DNA of 64,000 bases from Prorocentrum cordatum. Its lineage: Eukaryota > Sar > Dinophyceae > Prorocentrales > Prorocentraceae. The position numbers and the translations under genes are program-made. The notes beneath the pieces were generated by a model. That model did not search any database, was not told the DNA's origin, and saw only the letters and a list, made by a program, of their open reading frames with translations. Location: assembly GCA_963575745.1 (NCBI GenBank), contig CAUYUJ010009802.1, forward strand, positions 327,967-391,966, read 5' to 3'. Each line of letters begins with the position of its first letter. Within the stretch, counting starts at the first letter, position 1. Below are positions 42,660 through 52,450 of this stretch, piece by piece.

Positions 42660-43420
42660 CGGAGGTCGGAGCGGAGCGCTCCAACGGTGTCGACGCTGCC
42701 GACCTCGACGGCAAGCTCGCCAGCTACTTCGAGGCGCTGAGCTTCCAGGGCGAGCAGACGAACACAGGGATGAAGATTATCGCGGGCCTGCTGCATCTGG
42801 TCCCGGCCTACAGCCGCTCTGGGGATCGCAGGCTGCCTCGATCCTGGAGGAGGGTGCGAGAGTGGAGACGACTCTGCCCGCCCCGGTCGCGAAGGCCAGA
42901 GCCGCTCTGTATCTGGTGCGCCCTGTGCAACTGCCTGGTGCTGCTGGGCCAACCGCAGATGGCGCTGTTCGTGAAGGTGAGTCTCTGCACCTACTCGCGG
43001 CCGGCCCAGCTGTTGAACCTGATGCCCGAGCATCTCCAACGGCCGCATCGACACGGGAATCGGCGCTGGACGCTGCTCATCAACCCCGATGAGCTGCACC
43101 GCCCGAGCAAGATGGGCGAGTCCGATCTGCCAGTGGTGCGGCCCGTTGCTGGAGGAGTTGCGATTCCGTCGGGCAGGCTTCAGCGTGCGGGACTTCAATT
43201 ACAGCCAGTACGTGACGAAGGTCCGAGAGGCGGCGATGATCCTGGGCTGAAGGGGCTGGTGCCATACCAGACGCGCCACTCGGGCGCCAGCATCGACCAG
43301 GCCACCAACGAGCGGAGCCTGGCCGAGGTGACGCGACGCAGAAACTGGCGCACGGACAAATCGGTGGTGAGGTACGAGAAAGATGCACGGTCAAGCCACT
43401 CGGCGTCGCTCCACCCTCAA
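42660..43420 (+). pseudogene. Tyrosine recombinase of the YR retrotransposon
   Basis: A core-binding-like N-terminal part reads LDGKLASYFEALSFQGEQTN then MKIIAGLLHL. The catalytic part has Arg in LCTYSRPAQLLNL (codon 42998-43000), the RHSGAS box (YQTRHSGASID; Arg 43274, His 43277) and the nucleophile Tyr in VVRYEKDAR (43373-43375). Between about 43145 and 43250 the expected peptide (LLEELRFRRAGFSVRDFNYS, then KVREAAMILG) is in another frame, so two compensating frameshifts break the gene. YRs integrate circular cDNA in this class. Confidence 0.8.
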
Positions 43421-43493
43421 TGGCTGCTGCACCACGCGGCCGACTGCGAGAGTGGGCTCGAGGGCATCTTGATGCACGGGCGAACCATGCCGG

Positions 43494-43940
43494 TGCCTGG
43501 GGGCCGTGGGGGCATCTTGTTCGAGAGGGCCGCTACTTCGCAGACGTGTTCTGCGGGAAGGGCGGCTGTGGCCGCGCGGCAGAGCTGAGTGGATTTCCCG
43601 TGCACTACTTCGACCTCGGGAACGGGAACAGAGGGGACGTTCTGAGACCCGAGGTACTGCATGGGCTGATCGCCGACCTCCGCTCAGGTAGAATTATTGC
43701 AGTGACCATGGGTCCTCCTTGCGCCAGATCTAATATTGTGAAGCATCGGACTCGCACGCTGCGAACTCTTGCCTTTTCCGATGGGGGTCTCAGGCTTTTG
43801 CAAAACTGACCAATCCCAGGTAAATCTTGGTAATCGCCTGATGAGGGTTTCGCAGTGCTCGTGAGTGTCAGCGTTGCCGGGTGCCCTGGTTCAGAGAGAA
43901 TCCGCACGCCTCGTATTTCCCAACCATCCTGTGGTGTTCG
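43494..43940 (+). pseudogene. C5-cytosine-methyltransferase-like domain of the YR retrotransposon
   Basis: The frame reads YFADVFCGKGGCGRAAELSG (about 43532-43590), like SAM-binding motif I, then YFDLGNGNRGDVL, then AVTMGPPCARSN (about 43700-43730), like the PC catalytic motif IV. A frameshift near 43800 leads to DQSQVNLGNRLMRVSQCS, an in-frame stop, and VPWFRENPHASYFP (ENP at 43896-43904), like the ENV motif. The tail past the YR is degenerate. DIRS-1 type elements carry an adenine methylase (DPPY type); a GPPC/ENP version downstream of the YR is unlike that. Confidence 0.6.
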
Positions 43941-43985
43941 GTCTTCGTTTTGAAAAGACAGCGCCCCGCGTTCCTCACTCCTTCC
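43905..43985 (+). repeat. Dispersed repeat family I, copy 1
   Basis: tttcccaaccatcctgtggt, then gttttgaa(a/g)agacagcgcc, also occurs in reverse at 54340-54420. It overlaps the end of the methyltransferase-like frame here. Confidence 0.7.
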
Positions 43986-44419
43986 CCCTCCCCCTCCTCC
44001 CTCCTCCCACCCCTCCTCCCTCCTCCCCCTCCTCCTTCCTTCCTTCGTTTCACCCGCCCAGCACAGGCTGTTGCAAAGTTCTGTCAATTCGGGACCACAT
44101 AGAAAAAACAATTGTTTTCTCCGTGGACAATTCCAGGAGCTCGACCTCAATCGTTTGCGTTGCCGCTTCCGCAGGAAACGGGTATGCTCCCGAACTGGTG
44201 TCTCACACTTCACTCTCGAGGGTCACGTCCCGATCGGGGCGAGGTGGACCCGCATCGCACAAGACTATCCTCCTTGTGCAGAGCGCTAGTACGTGTCCTT
44301 TTAGCCAGTGCCAGGGCCACGCGGCCCACATAAGTAACTTTCCAATAAAAACAGAATATCCGATTTGGGGGGACGATTCGGGAGCATGTCTCAAGACATC
44401 AATTCCTTACTCGAGATAT

Positions 44420-44500
44420 GTCGCCTGTTCCGTTCGCTTAGAGCAGTCGCAGCGTTCTTCATAGACGTACTACCGCTGCTGTAAAACAGGCTATATTATG
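44420..44500 (+). repeat. Split direct repeat B1
   Basis: 81 bp from gtcgcctgttccgttcgctt to aaaacaggctatattatg; about 85 percent identical to B2 at 44655-44734. It is directly followed by A2. Confidence 0.9.
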
Positions 44501-44501
44501 T

Positions 44502-44596
44502 GAGTGCGGGCACAAAAATGATCTAACAGTGATGCACTTGTGTTGATCTCCTGAATGCCCCCCGTTTCCACTACCATTCAAGGGTCGAGCTGCTCC
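44502..44596 (+). repeat. Split direct repeat A2
   Basis: 95 bp matching A1 at the element's left end, abutting B1 with only one base between, as expected for the B1-A2 internal junction. Confidence 0.9.
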
Positions 44597-44654
44597 CCTA
44601 CCCCCCAGAACCCAGGAGTCAGATTTCAAGCAATCGGCTCCTTATTTAAAGTCT

Positions 44655-44734
44655 GTCGCCTGTTCCGTTTGCTTCGAGCTGCTGCAACGTGCTTCTTAGA
44701 CGTATCACCAATGCTGCAAAACAGGCTATATCAT
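44655..44734 (+). repeat. Split direct repeat B2 (right end of the element)
   Basis: 80 bp from gtcgcctgttccgtttgctt to aaaacaggctatatcatg; the right terminus of the YR retrotransposon. A GATGCT microsatellite follows at once. Confidence 0.88.
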
Positions 44735-44960
44735 GATGGTGATGCTGATGACGACGCTGATCATGCTGATGATGCTGCTTATGCTTATGCTTATGCTTAT
44801 GATTATGCTTATGCTTATGCTGATGATGCTGATGATGAAGATGAGGATGAGGAGGAGGACGAGGACGAGGAGGAGGAGAAGGAGGATAAAGAGGAATAGA
44901 ACAGAGGATAGGAAGAGGAGGACCAGGAGGAGGAGGAGGAGGAGGAGGAGGAGGAGCGAA
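44735..44960. repeat. GATGCT / GAT / GGA compound microsatellite
   Basis: GCTGAT and GCTTAT triplets, then GAG-rich sequence to 44957. It marks the right flank of the YR element. Confidence 0.9.
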
Positions 44961-45050
44961 TGTAACCTGGCGGAAACGTTCAGCTTACTAGCGGCAGCCC
45001 GGCCGCGCGGCGCCCTGGCTCAGGGCGCGCGGGGAAGAGCTGACGCTCAC

Positions 45051-45863
45051 GTAGTTCTTGTTAGACGAGGCAGCTGGGAAGAAGTCCAGGGAGTCTGCAT
45101 AGGAGTCCAGGAGCGAGTTGAACAGGTCCACGCATTCAGCTGAGCGGATGTTCGTGCGCAGGCTGTCGAAGTACTCGACGAATTTGGCATTGGTGAACAT
45201 AGACGCGTCGTGCATGTTCGATTTCTCTTGCATCGGTCGGTTGGCCGAATGTTCATCCGCGAACTCCTTGCTGGCGGGTTGGTGGATGTTCTCCCTCTTC
45301 GCCACCCGCAGGCCGAGGGATCCGAGGTCCTTGTTCACTGAGTTAGTGACCAGCTGCATCTGCTCGCGTACTGTGTCTGCTTTTGCATGTTCTCCGACAG
45401 TGCCAGCAGAGACTTGCCATTGATCAAAGTCAGCTCTCTGGCCCATGCCGCGAGCGTGTCTTCCAGCATGTTCACCGTGACGAGCGGGGTGGCGGGAGCG
45501 GAAGACACCGTAGCCGTGCGGAGAGGAGGCAAGTTCGTCTCAAAGAGATGGTTGTCGGCGCCGGAAGCGTCCGCAAGAGCGTGCACGCGAGGCGTCACCC
45601 GCAGGGTGGTGGCGAGCTTCCGATTGAGTAGCACGATTACCCTGACGGTCGTCAGCGTGCCACTCTTGAGCTCCCGCGGCATGAGCATCACCAGAGACAG
45701 GGTCAGGAAATTGCTGATCGCCAGCGGCGTAAGCATCACCAGCAGGATCGAGGTCTTCAGCGGAGTCACCATCGTCTTCACGCTGAGCTGCGACGCGAGC
45801 GGCATGAGCATCACCAGCGACACATCCAGGCCGCGGATGAGAGCCAGCAGGGCCACCCAGATT
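45051..45863 (-). CDS. Unrecognised membrane-like protein, main exon (one frameshift)
   Basis: The minus frame from 45863 opens IWVALLALIRGLDVSLVMLM, with repeated hydrophobic blocks of the type SLVMLMPLA, ILLVMLTPLA and SLVMLMPRE, suggesting several membrane segments, then a soluble helical part. Third codon positions are strongly G/C. At a T4 run (45381-45384, A4 on the sense strand) the frame must shift by one base: LLALSENMQK then ADTVREQMQLVTNSVNKDLG. It continues to FVEYFDSLRTNI and LLDSYADSLDFF and ends at a good donor, AACTAC|GTGAGC (45050). I recognise no family. The frameshift could be a homopolymer base error. Confidence 0.5.
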
Positions 45864-45867
45864 TGGG

Positions 45868-46095
45868 CGCCCGAGTTATCCGGGATAACTCGGGTCCGGG
45901 GTAACTCGGGTTTGGATTCCCGAGAAAGGAACCCGAGTTAGCCCTGACCCGAATTACCCCTGATGATTCTGGGGCTCTGGACGCCCGAGTTATCCGGGGT
46001 AACTCGGGTCCGGGGTAAGTCGGGTTCGGATTCCCGAAAAAGGAACCAGAGTTATCCCTGACCCGAGTTACCCCTGATGATTCGGGGCTCTGACA
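45868..46095 (-). repeat. 114-bp tandem duplication (2 copies) inside the gene
   Basis: Units 45868-45981 and 45982-46095, about 90 percent alike. Each holds palindromes such as cccgagttatccgggataac and its mirror. The unit is 38 codons long with no stop on minus, so it passes as SSGV(I/T)RVR(A/D)NSGSF-type peptide repeats. It separates two coding-like segments of the same gene; the frame downstream does not match, so it is an insertion or an intron. Confidence 0.85.
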
Positions 46096-46505
46096 GATGA
46101 CGAAGGATTGCAAATGAATCTCCAGCGGCGTGAGCATCACCAACGACGGGTTCGGGAAACGGTTGCCCGCCAGCAGCACGACCGTCCCCAGCGTCGCAAT
46201 CACGGCGTTCGCGAGGTCCAGCAGGAGCGCCCGATTCACGGAGGATTGCTCGAGCAGTGCCAGCGGCATGAGCAGGAGGAGCAGGAGGAGGAGGAGGAGG
46301 AGGAGGAGGAGGAGGAAGAGCAGCAGGAGGAGTCCTTGCCCAGGTCCCCGCAGGACTCGAGCACCGCTCGCCACCAATTGTTGGACTGCCGCCGGCAAAA
46401 GACGCCGCCCCCCTCGCGCTTGCGGATCCGGCAGACGAAGGCGTGCTTCTCGACGTAGATGGGCCTCGGATGTTCGATGAAGAAAACACTACGTAAACAT
46501 TGAAG
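46096..46505 (-). CDS. Upstream coding-like segments of the unrecognised membrane-like gene
   Basis: Minus frame 46505-46325 reads FFIEHPRPIYVEKHAFVCRI, then a Gly/Arg loop, then NNWWRAVLESCGDLGKD, with G/C third positions. A GGA microsatellite (46275-46325, poly-Leu on minus) follows. Then 46275-46096 reads MPLALLEQSSVNRALLLDLA, VIATLGTVVLLAGN and PSLVMLTPLE, resembling the repeated blocks of the next exon. Exact splice sites are not clear; probably one gene with 45051-45863. Confidence 0.4.
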
Positions 46506-46521
46506 GGGCCCAGGGACGCAC

Positions 46522-47652
46522 AAATCCGCCGACCCTGTCGGCGTGTGTGAGGGGCTTTTCCGTTCGAGCCGTCATCTCCGTCATTCTTTGTACTCGTCGT
46601 CTCTGTCCTTCCCTTTCCCTGGGAGACCTCTTCCCCTGGGCTCCAGCCAAGCCGACCTTGAGCAACCTCGTAATTGAGTCGAAGGGAAGCCCCTTCCCTT
46701 TGATCCCTCCCCCGCCGGGAGGGGGGGGGGTAGTACCGACCCCCCCCGGGTCAGATACGACGCCCCCCCCTGGGACTCCTCTTCCCCTGGGCTCCAGCCA
46801 AGCCGACCTTGAGCAACCTCGTAATTGAGTCGAAGGGAAGCCCCTTCCCTTTGATCCCTCCCCCGCCGGGAGGGGGGGGGGGGGGGGGGTAGCGACCCCC
46901 CCCCCGGGTCAGATACGACGCCCCCCCCTGGGACTCCTCTTCCCCTGGGCTCCAGCCAAGCCGACCTTGAGCAACCTCGTAATTGAGTCGAAGGGAAGCC
47001 CCTTCCCTTTGATCCCTCCCCCGCCGGGAGGGGGGGGGGGGTAGCGACCCCCCCCCCGGGTCAGATACGACGCCCCCCCCTGGGACTCCTCTTCCCCTGG
47101 GCTCCAGCCAAGCCGACCTTGAGCAACCTCGTAATTGAGTCGAAGGGAAGCCCCTTCCCTTTGATCCCTCCCCCGCCGGGAGGGGGGGGGGGGTAGCGAC
47201 CCCCCCCCCGGGTCAGATACGACGCCCCCCCCTGGGACTCCTCTTCCCCTGGGCTCCAGCCAAGCCGACCTTGAGCAACCTCGTAATTGAGTCGAAGGGA
47301 AGCCCCTTCCCTTTGATCCCTCCCCCGCCGGGAGGCGAGGGGGGGGTAGCGGGGGGCGGTAGCGACCCCCCCCCCAGGTCAGATACGACGCCCCCCCCCC
47401 GTACCGACCTTGAGCAACGTCGTAATTGAGTCGAAGGGAAGCCCCTTCCCTTTCCCTTCCCCGCCGGGGGAGGGAGAGGGGGTCCCGGGGGGGGTCCCGG
47501 GGGAGTCCCGGGGAAGTCCCGGGTCAGATACGACACCTCCCTCCCCCACCTTCTCGTCCTTCTCCCCGTTCCCCAAAACCATCCCACAGCCCGTGCCTCT
47601 TGCTGCGCATTGCGAACAGGGTCGGCGGCACCGGCCGTCAGGCCTTCGCAAT
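46522..47652 (+). repeat. Composite repeat family K, copy 2
   Basis: Ends match 34421-35329 (aaatccgccgaccctgtcgg; gtcggcggcaccggccgtca). The middle is a different satellite of 151-158 bp units. Confidence 0.8.
46625..47540. repeat. 151-158 bp tandem satellite, 5 copies plus a partial
   Basis: ctccagcc recurs at 46641, 46792, 46950, 47102 and 47254. Units share cttgagcaacctcgtaattg, then gaagggaagccccttccctt, and differ mainly in the length of G and C homopolymers. Confidence 0.9.
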
Positions 47653-47659
47653 AAATAGA

Positions 47660-48170
47660 CACTAATCCCAGGATTTATCGTATTTTCCTATACTTTCGCA
47701 TGCCCCCGCAATTCCCATATTTTCCCATATTTTCCTGGGAATCGGCGACCCATTGTGGCTGTGTCTTTTATCCCCTCCTGAAACATAGGCTGTCGACGGT
47801 CCGCGCGGATTTCTCGGATCGGTGCTGGACCCCCCTCCCTGGCGCGCGGAGCGCGCCAGGGGCGGCGCCGGAGGCGCCGCCAGGGGCTTCCATGTCGAAA
47901 ATGCATGTCTGTGTGGTGCTGGTCCTCCTCCAGACGTGTGCCAAGTTTTGCCCTCGACCCTCCACGGTCTGGAGGAACTCTGAGGGTCAGGATCCGGGGC
48001 GGGAGAAACACTTACCACTCGGAAGACTCCCCTTTCAAGGCTCGAACTTCCAGGTTTCTGGACGTGGTTCGCCCATTTTTCGCCTCTCAGGGGGCTACTC
48101 CTCAACACGGCTGGATCCGCCTCGAAACTCCTGCCAGAACGCACCTGATGATCAGGCCAAGAACCGATCC
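47660..48170. repeat. Repeat cluster: AT-rich block, family F copy 2, family L copy 2
   Basis: 47680-47740 has repeated cccatattttcc. Family F is at 47788-47885 with hairpin ggcgcgcggagcgcgcc. Family L is at 48065-48165. 48170-49040 holds only simple CCCT-rich and GATGAT (48715-48825) sequence; no gene seen. Confidence 0.65.
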
Positions 48171-49079
48171 GTACCCGCCGAGTCCAACACACCTGGTGCC
48201 TTGAAAAACCGGAGGCGGCTGGTTTGCTGCCACTCTTGGGCTCTGGAGGGCGGCCTCGGGCGCGGCCTAACCGACCCCTTCTGTGACCCCTTTCGTGACG
48301 AGCCCCTTTCCACGACGAGCCCCTCGCCCTCGAGGCCCCCTCTTGCCGCCTGCCCGCGCCTCGGGGCCATGCGAGGGAATAGTCACGGGAGGGGTCGGTT
48401 TGTTGAGGGTCCGGCTAGGCCTCACTTCACCCCACACGCACGGATCTGATCGGCTATACGCAAGAGTGACCCTAGGCACGAGTGACCATGGGTGCGCGGA
48501 CTAAGGGAGCGCATCTTTCCCTTCCTCATACTGTGGTGGAAATGGAAGTTCATTTGATTTTCAAATGAGCGTCGCGCGTGGCAGACGGGATTGGGCGCGC
48601 GTTAGGTGACGCGCGTTCACGTGTTTGGCATTTGGGCCATAATGGTTGAAGTGCGGGTGTCCGCCATGGACATCGTCATCGCGTCCATGGCCACGTTATC
48701 AGAAACTGTCAGTGCCATGGTGATGATCACGGTGATGATCATGATGGTCAACGCCACCATGCTGGTATGGCGATGGTGATCATCATGTTGATGATCATCA
48801 CCATCAGCATCAACATGATCATGATGCTGACGAGTCCCCCGACCCCCTTTAGACTCCTCGCGAAGATTCGCTGCTGGGGTAGGGTGGGACTTATTCGTCT
48901 CCAGGAGTATAATGAACACTGCATGGCTAGATCAAGATAAGCCAAGCCCTGCCCATCAACAAAAACATGGTGGGATCAAGTCCCGCCCCCCCACCTAACA
49001 AGTCCCGTCCCGCGGTAAATAAAGTCCTGGAACAGCGCCAGGCAGACTCGCAGTTCCCATGGAAATTCTACTTCCACTG

Positions 49080-49640
49080 ATGCATTCCTCTCCTGACACT
49101 CCTCCTCCTCCTCCTCCTCCTCCTCCTCCTCCTTCTCTTGCTCTTCCTCCTCGTCATCCTTATCCTCCCCATCCTTCTCCTGCGCCTCTCCTGCTCGTAC
49201 TCTTGCTCCAAATTCCTCGCCCTCCCTCCTGCTCCGTCATACGTCTGCTCTAACCTCGGGGGGCTGTGCGCAACCTGGAGCCCCACCATCCCTGATCCTC
49301 TTCCGCTGATGGGCGCAACGCTCCCCATCCCCCCCCCCTGGCCTGTTGTACCCGTCCCCCGTGTCGACCTCTGGCAGCTGGACGCCGCGGGCGAACATGG
49401 ATGCCTCGCGGTGGTCCGCTGCTTCGTTCTCGTCCCCGTCCCCGTCCTCGCCCTCGTCCGCCTCCTCGTCATCGATGTCCTCCTCCAGGGGGAGAAGGAA
49501 GAGGAGGTTAGAGATTCAACGGGGGGGGAGGGGAAAGGGGGGCGGGAGGAGGGGGGAGGTCGTCGTCAGCGCCCTCGTCCTCCTCCTCCTCCTCCTCCTC
49601 CTCCTCCTCCTCCTCCTCCTCCTCCTCCCCCGCCGCCTCG
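49080..49640. repeat. CTC microsatellites with a possible acidic coding stretch between
   Basis: CTC arrays lie at 49101-49135 and 49577-49628. On minus, 49485-49370 reads DDEEADEGEDGDGDENEAAD then MFARGVQLPE, which could be an exon of a neighbouring gene, but no clean splice pair was found. Confidence 0.5.
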
Positions 49641-49659
49641 AGGATCTCGGATCCGAGGT

Positions 49660-51323
49660 TTAGGGGCGCCGTTGTGCCTTTCGGGGCCGCTGGATGTCTG
49701 CAAGGACCTCCATTCGAGAGATCTCTAGGGCCCACGGAGATTCCTGGAGACCTCTGGAGAGACCTCCCGGTAGCAAACACACGCTGCGAGCGCACAGGTC
49801 TTGCGCAACAGTCACGAATCGTTCCTCCTCCTCGTCCTCGTCCTCCTCCTCATCCTCATCCTCCTCCTCCTCCTCTCCTGACCTGCTGAGACCTCTGGAG
49901 AGACCTCCTTCCCTCGTTGATCCCTCTCTCGCGGACGCCTGGCGATCGACTGCCACCTCTTCTGCATCTGATCCTGCTGATGGCAGAAGTACGGGGGGAA
50001 GCTCGTCTGTCTTACCGTGCGCCTTGCGCAACTTCCGGGCGAATTCGGCGCCCGACTCGTCCAACATGGGCAGTGCTGGTAACTTCGATAGATTCGCAGC
50101 CATCCGCTGTGCCGAGTTCCCATTCAGATTCGTGTAGAGCTGCTCTTCCATTGACCTCCACCTCGCATCGGGCAGGGGGAGGCGGACGCGAGGAAGATGG
50201 AGGGGACGAGGAAGATAAAGGGAAGGGAGGCGGACGAGGGGGAGTGGGGATGGAAAAAGGGAGGATTAGCGATGATAAGGAAGGCGAGAGGAGGATGCGG
50301 GAAACTGAGAGAGGATAGCGAGTAGTAGGGGGAGGAGGCGGAGGAGGTGGAGGAGGAGGAGGAGGAGGACAAGGAGGAGGAGGATAATGAGAAGGACGAG
50401 GAGAGGAGGATCTCGTCGTCGTCGTCGTCCCAATTCCCCTCCTCGTCGCTTCCACCTCCTGCCAGCACGGTTCTGTTTAAATGCCCGCGACTGCACTTGG
50501 AAACGTACCATACCACCCACAGATAACCTCCATTCCCCTGCATCCTAAAAGCAAATTTTACAATACCTGCAACAACACTGCGACACCAATGGTCAACCAG
50601 CCCCGCTAACCAATGCTACGAGCCTGGCCACCAGCTTCGCGATGGATCCAACGACATTTTCAGGCCAGCTGGGGAGCAGCAACAAGCTCTGGCTATCCGA
50701 GACGGCGCTGTCCATATCCCTAGCGCGACAGCACGAACGAAAGCTGTTTTGGTGACTAAGCCGCAATGCCAAAACATGACTGTCGGCGACCTATCCTGTT
50801 CCCGGGCGTGCGTGTCCAGGCACCACGGACGGCACAACCTCCAATTGCGAGAACCCGAATATACTCTCTGACGACTCTCCCGTGCTCCTGCTCCTCACCT
50901 GGTGGTGAGAGTCTTCCTGACGACCCAGGACGTCTCGTTCGGGTAGCGTATGTCGAAGTTGGGCGTCCTGTGAGGGGGAACGATAAGGGGAGAATATATC
51001 GAGCTGGAATCGGCGATGCATCGCCGATAGATCGGCGACAGGACCTCGATGGCGAAGCCGCACGCTCCTGGGCGGGGTGGGCTATCGGGCCCCTGCCCAC
51101 GACGAGTGGGCAATCGGGGGTCGATGCACCCCGCCCCCCCCGTGGGCGTTGCCCCTGCCCCCCGAGTCCTGACCACCACCACCTGCCCGCTGCCGTCGTT
51201 CAGCTGCACCGCGAAGAGGACCTCCCCGGCGGCCCTCCACGACGCACCCCCGGACAGCGGCGCGGACCAGACCACGGTGCCCGGCTTCGTGAACTTGACC
51301 ACCAGGAAGTTGGTCATGCTCTC
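49660..51323 (-). CDS. Unrecognised protein, three phase-compatible exons (3' part of a gene)
   Basis: Exon a (51323-51169) follows acceptor CCTCAG|G and reads ESMTNFLVVKFTKPGTVVW through VLFAVQLNDGSGQ. Exon b (50967-50899) has acceptor CTCACAG|G and donor CACCAG|GTGAGG, reading TPNFDIRYPNETSWVVRKTL. Exon c begins at 50161 after GCGAG|G and reads WRSMEEQLYTNLNGNSAQRM through EFARKLRKAHG, a Glu/Asp tract (about 49880-49810), to a stop at 49660. Phases fit a-b-c only if exon a ends at GTCAG|GACT, a GA donor, known from dinoflagellates. A GTAAGA donor (50015) and CAG|G acceptor would remove an optional 42-nt in-frame intron. Upstream exons are not seen. No family recognised. Confidence 0.5.
50180..50450. 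repeat. GA-rich simple sequence
   Basis: Purine-rich tract with GGA (50330-50420) and a CGTCGT run (50413-50428). It lies in the intron between exons b and c. Confidence 0.7.
50985..51075 (+). repeat. Family H-related palindromic repeat in an intron
   Basis: atcggcgatgcatcgccgat is a perfect palindrome; the following cgatggcgaagccg block matches 2160-2200. It occupies the proposed GA-AG intron (51168-50968). Confidence 0.65.
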
Positions 51324-51339
51324 CTGAGGCGAGCCGGGC

Positions 51340-51580
51340 CACCCGACCTCGCGGATCGCGCCCCGCGATGCGGCGCGCGGTCACCTTCGCGCCCTCGCGA
51401 GGCCACCCGCGAGAAGGGCGGCCATCCTGCCCAGGCCGCGACGCGAGAAGCGCGGTTACTTTTCGCGCCCCTGCGGGCGGCCCAGAATTGTGAGGCTGCA
51501 CGTGCAAAGACCTTCGGAGGTCCGCGCCGACTTCTCGGGTCGGCGCTCGACCCCCCCCCCCCCGGCGCGCAGTGCGCTGG
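51340..51580 (+). repeat. Family G copy 4 followed by family F copy 3
   Basis: Family G: gcggatcgcgccccgcgatg through gagaagggcggcc to ttcgcgcccctgcgg (51340-51490). Family F: ggaggtccgcgcc through gtcggcgctcgacccccc to ggcgcgcagtgcgc (51497-51580). Both lie upstream of exon a, in the preceding intron or flank. Confidence 0.75.
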
Positions 51581-52090
51581 GGTACACCCTGCGAAATGCT
51601 TAAGAAATCATGGGTTAAGAAATTTATAGTCTCAGACCTTGAACAAAAACCCAACATTTCTATTAAAATCTTAAGGTTTACATTGAAACGTTAAGAATAA
51701 TCGAGACTCTGGCCGAAAACTTACGTTTTCTTAAGCATCGCCTAAGGTGTACGTCGCCAGGGCGCGCAGCGCCGACCCAAGCAATCCGCGCACACCTCCG
51801 AAGGCATGATCACCCGAAGCCGTACGAGGAGACACGCCCCCCACGCCACCCCGCCCGACGGCCCGCCCTTCTCCCCCGTGGCTCGGCGACGCAGACAGCG
51901 TCGACCGGTCGCCCCGATGACCTCGACAACCTCCCCCAGTCGGTGCTGGGTGGAGGGCGCAACAAAGCCAAGAGGTAAAGAGAGAAAAGCAGGAAGGACG
52001 GATGGCCTCGGTCTCAAAGGAACGGGGGGAGGTGGGGCGAGGCAGGTGGCGCCTGCAAGCGCCAGCGCCGTGCGGGTACGAAGGTGGCTC
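51581..52090. other. Unassigned stretch
   Basis: 51595-51745 has repeated cttaag...ttaagaa motifs of low complexity. Frames beyond are GC-driven; nothing is supported. Confidence 0.4.
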
Positions 52091-52091
52091 T

Positions 52092-52450
52092 CGAACGTGG
52101 CGACGGTTTCGTAGTTCGCCTCCGCAGGGATGGCGAGGTCTAATCTGGGTCTGTGCTCGGTACCCACTTAAGCTGGCTCGCCCCAGCAGCCCTCGAAAGT
52201 GGCGACATTTTGGTAGTTCGCAGCCACCCCCCAGGAATGGCGAGGTCGAATCTCAATCTGCGATGGTTACCTAGCCCCCTCCACAGCAGCCCTCGAAAAT
52301 GGCGACTGCTTCGCAGTTCGCAGCCCCTTCGGGGATGATGAGGTCTAGTCTGACTCTGCGCTGGGTACCCACTACGCTGGCTCCACCCCAGCAGCACTCG
52401 GAAGCGGCGACGGTTCCACACTTCGCAAGCCACCCCATGACGGCGAGGCG
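52092..52450. repeat. 100-105 bp tandem repeat, 3.5 copies
   Basis: cgaacgtggcgacgg at 52092, cgaaagtggcgacat at 52194, cgaaaatggcgactg at 52294 and cggaagcggcgacgg at 52399. Units share gttcgcag and aatggcgaggtc blocks. Confidence 0.85.

Larger units (their letters stand above)
37442..44734 (+). mobile_element. Tyrosine-recombinase (DIRS/PAT/Ngaro-type) retrotransposon, degenerate
   Basis: 7.3 kb. The terminal organisation is A1 (37442-37536), coding region, B1 (44420-44500), A2 (44502-44596), B2 (44655-44734): the split direct repeats typical of PAT-, Ngaro- and Kangaroo-type YR elements. Coding order on plus: gag-like region, RT, RNase H, tyrosine recombinase, methyltransferase-like domain. 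All coding parts carry frameshifts or stops. Three later insertions interrupt it: family B (41098-41512), family C (41763-41935) and a short inverted-repeat element (42034-42277). It lies in family A copy 4 on the left and against a GATGCT microsatellite on the right. Confidence 0.88.

Noticed and set aside
51595-51745. Promoter or matrix-attachment region from the cttaag-rich block
   Set aside because: Only a composition change; no recognised element and no adjacent gene start.
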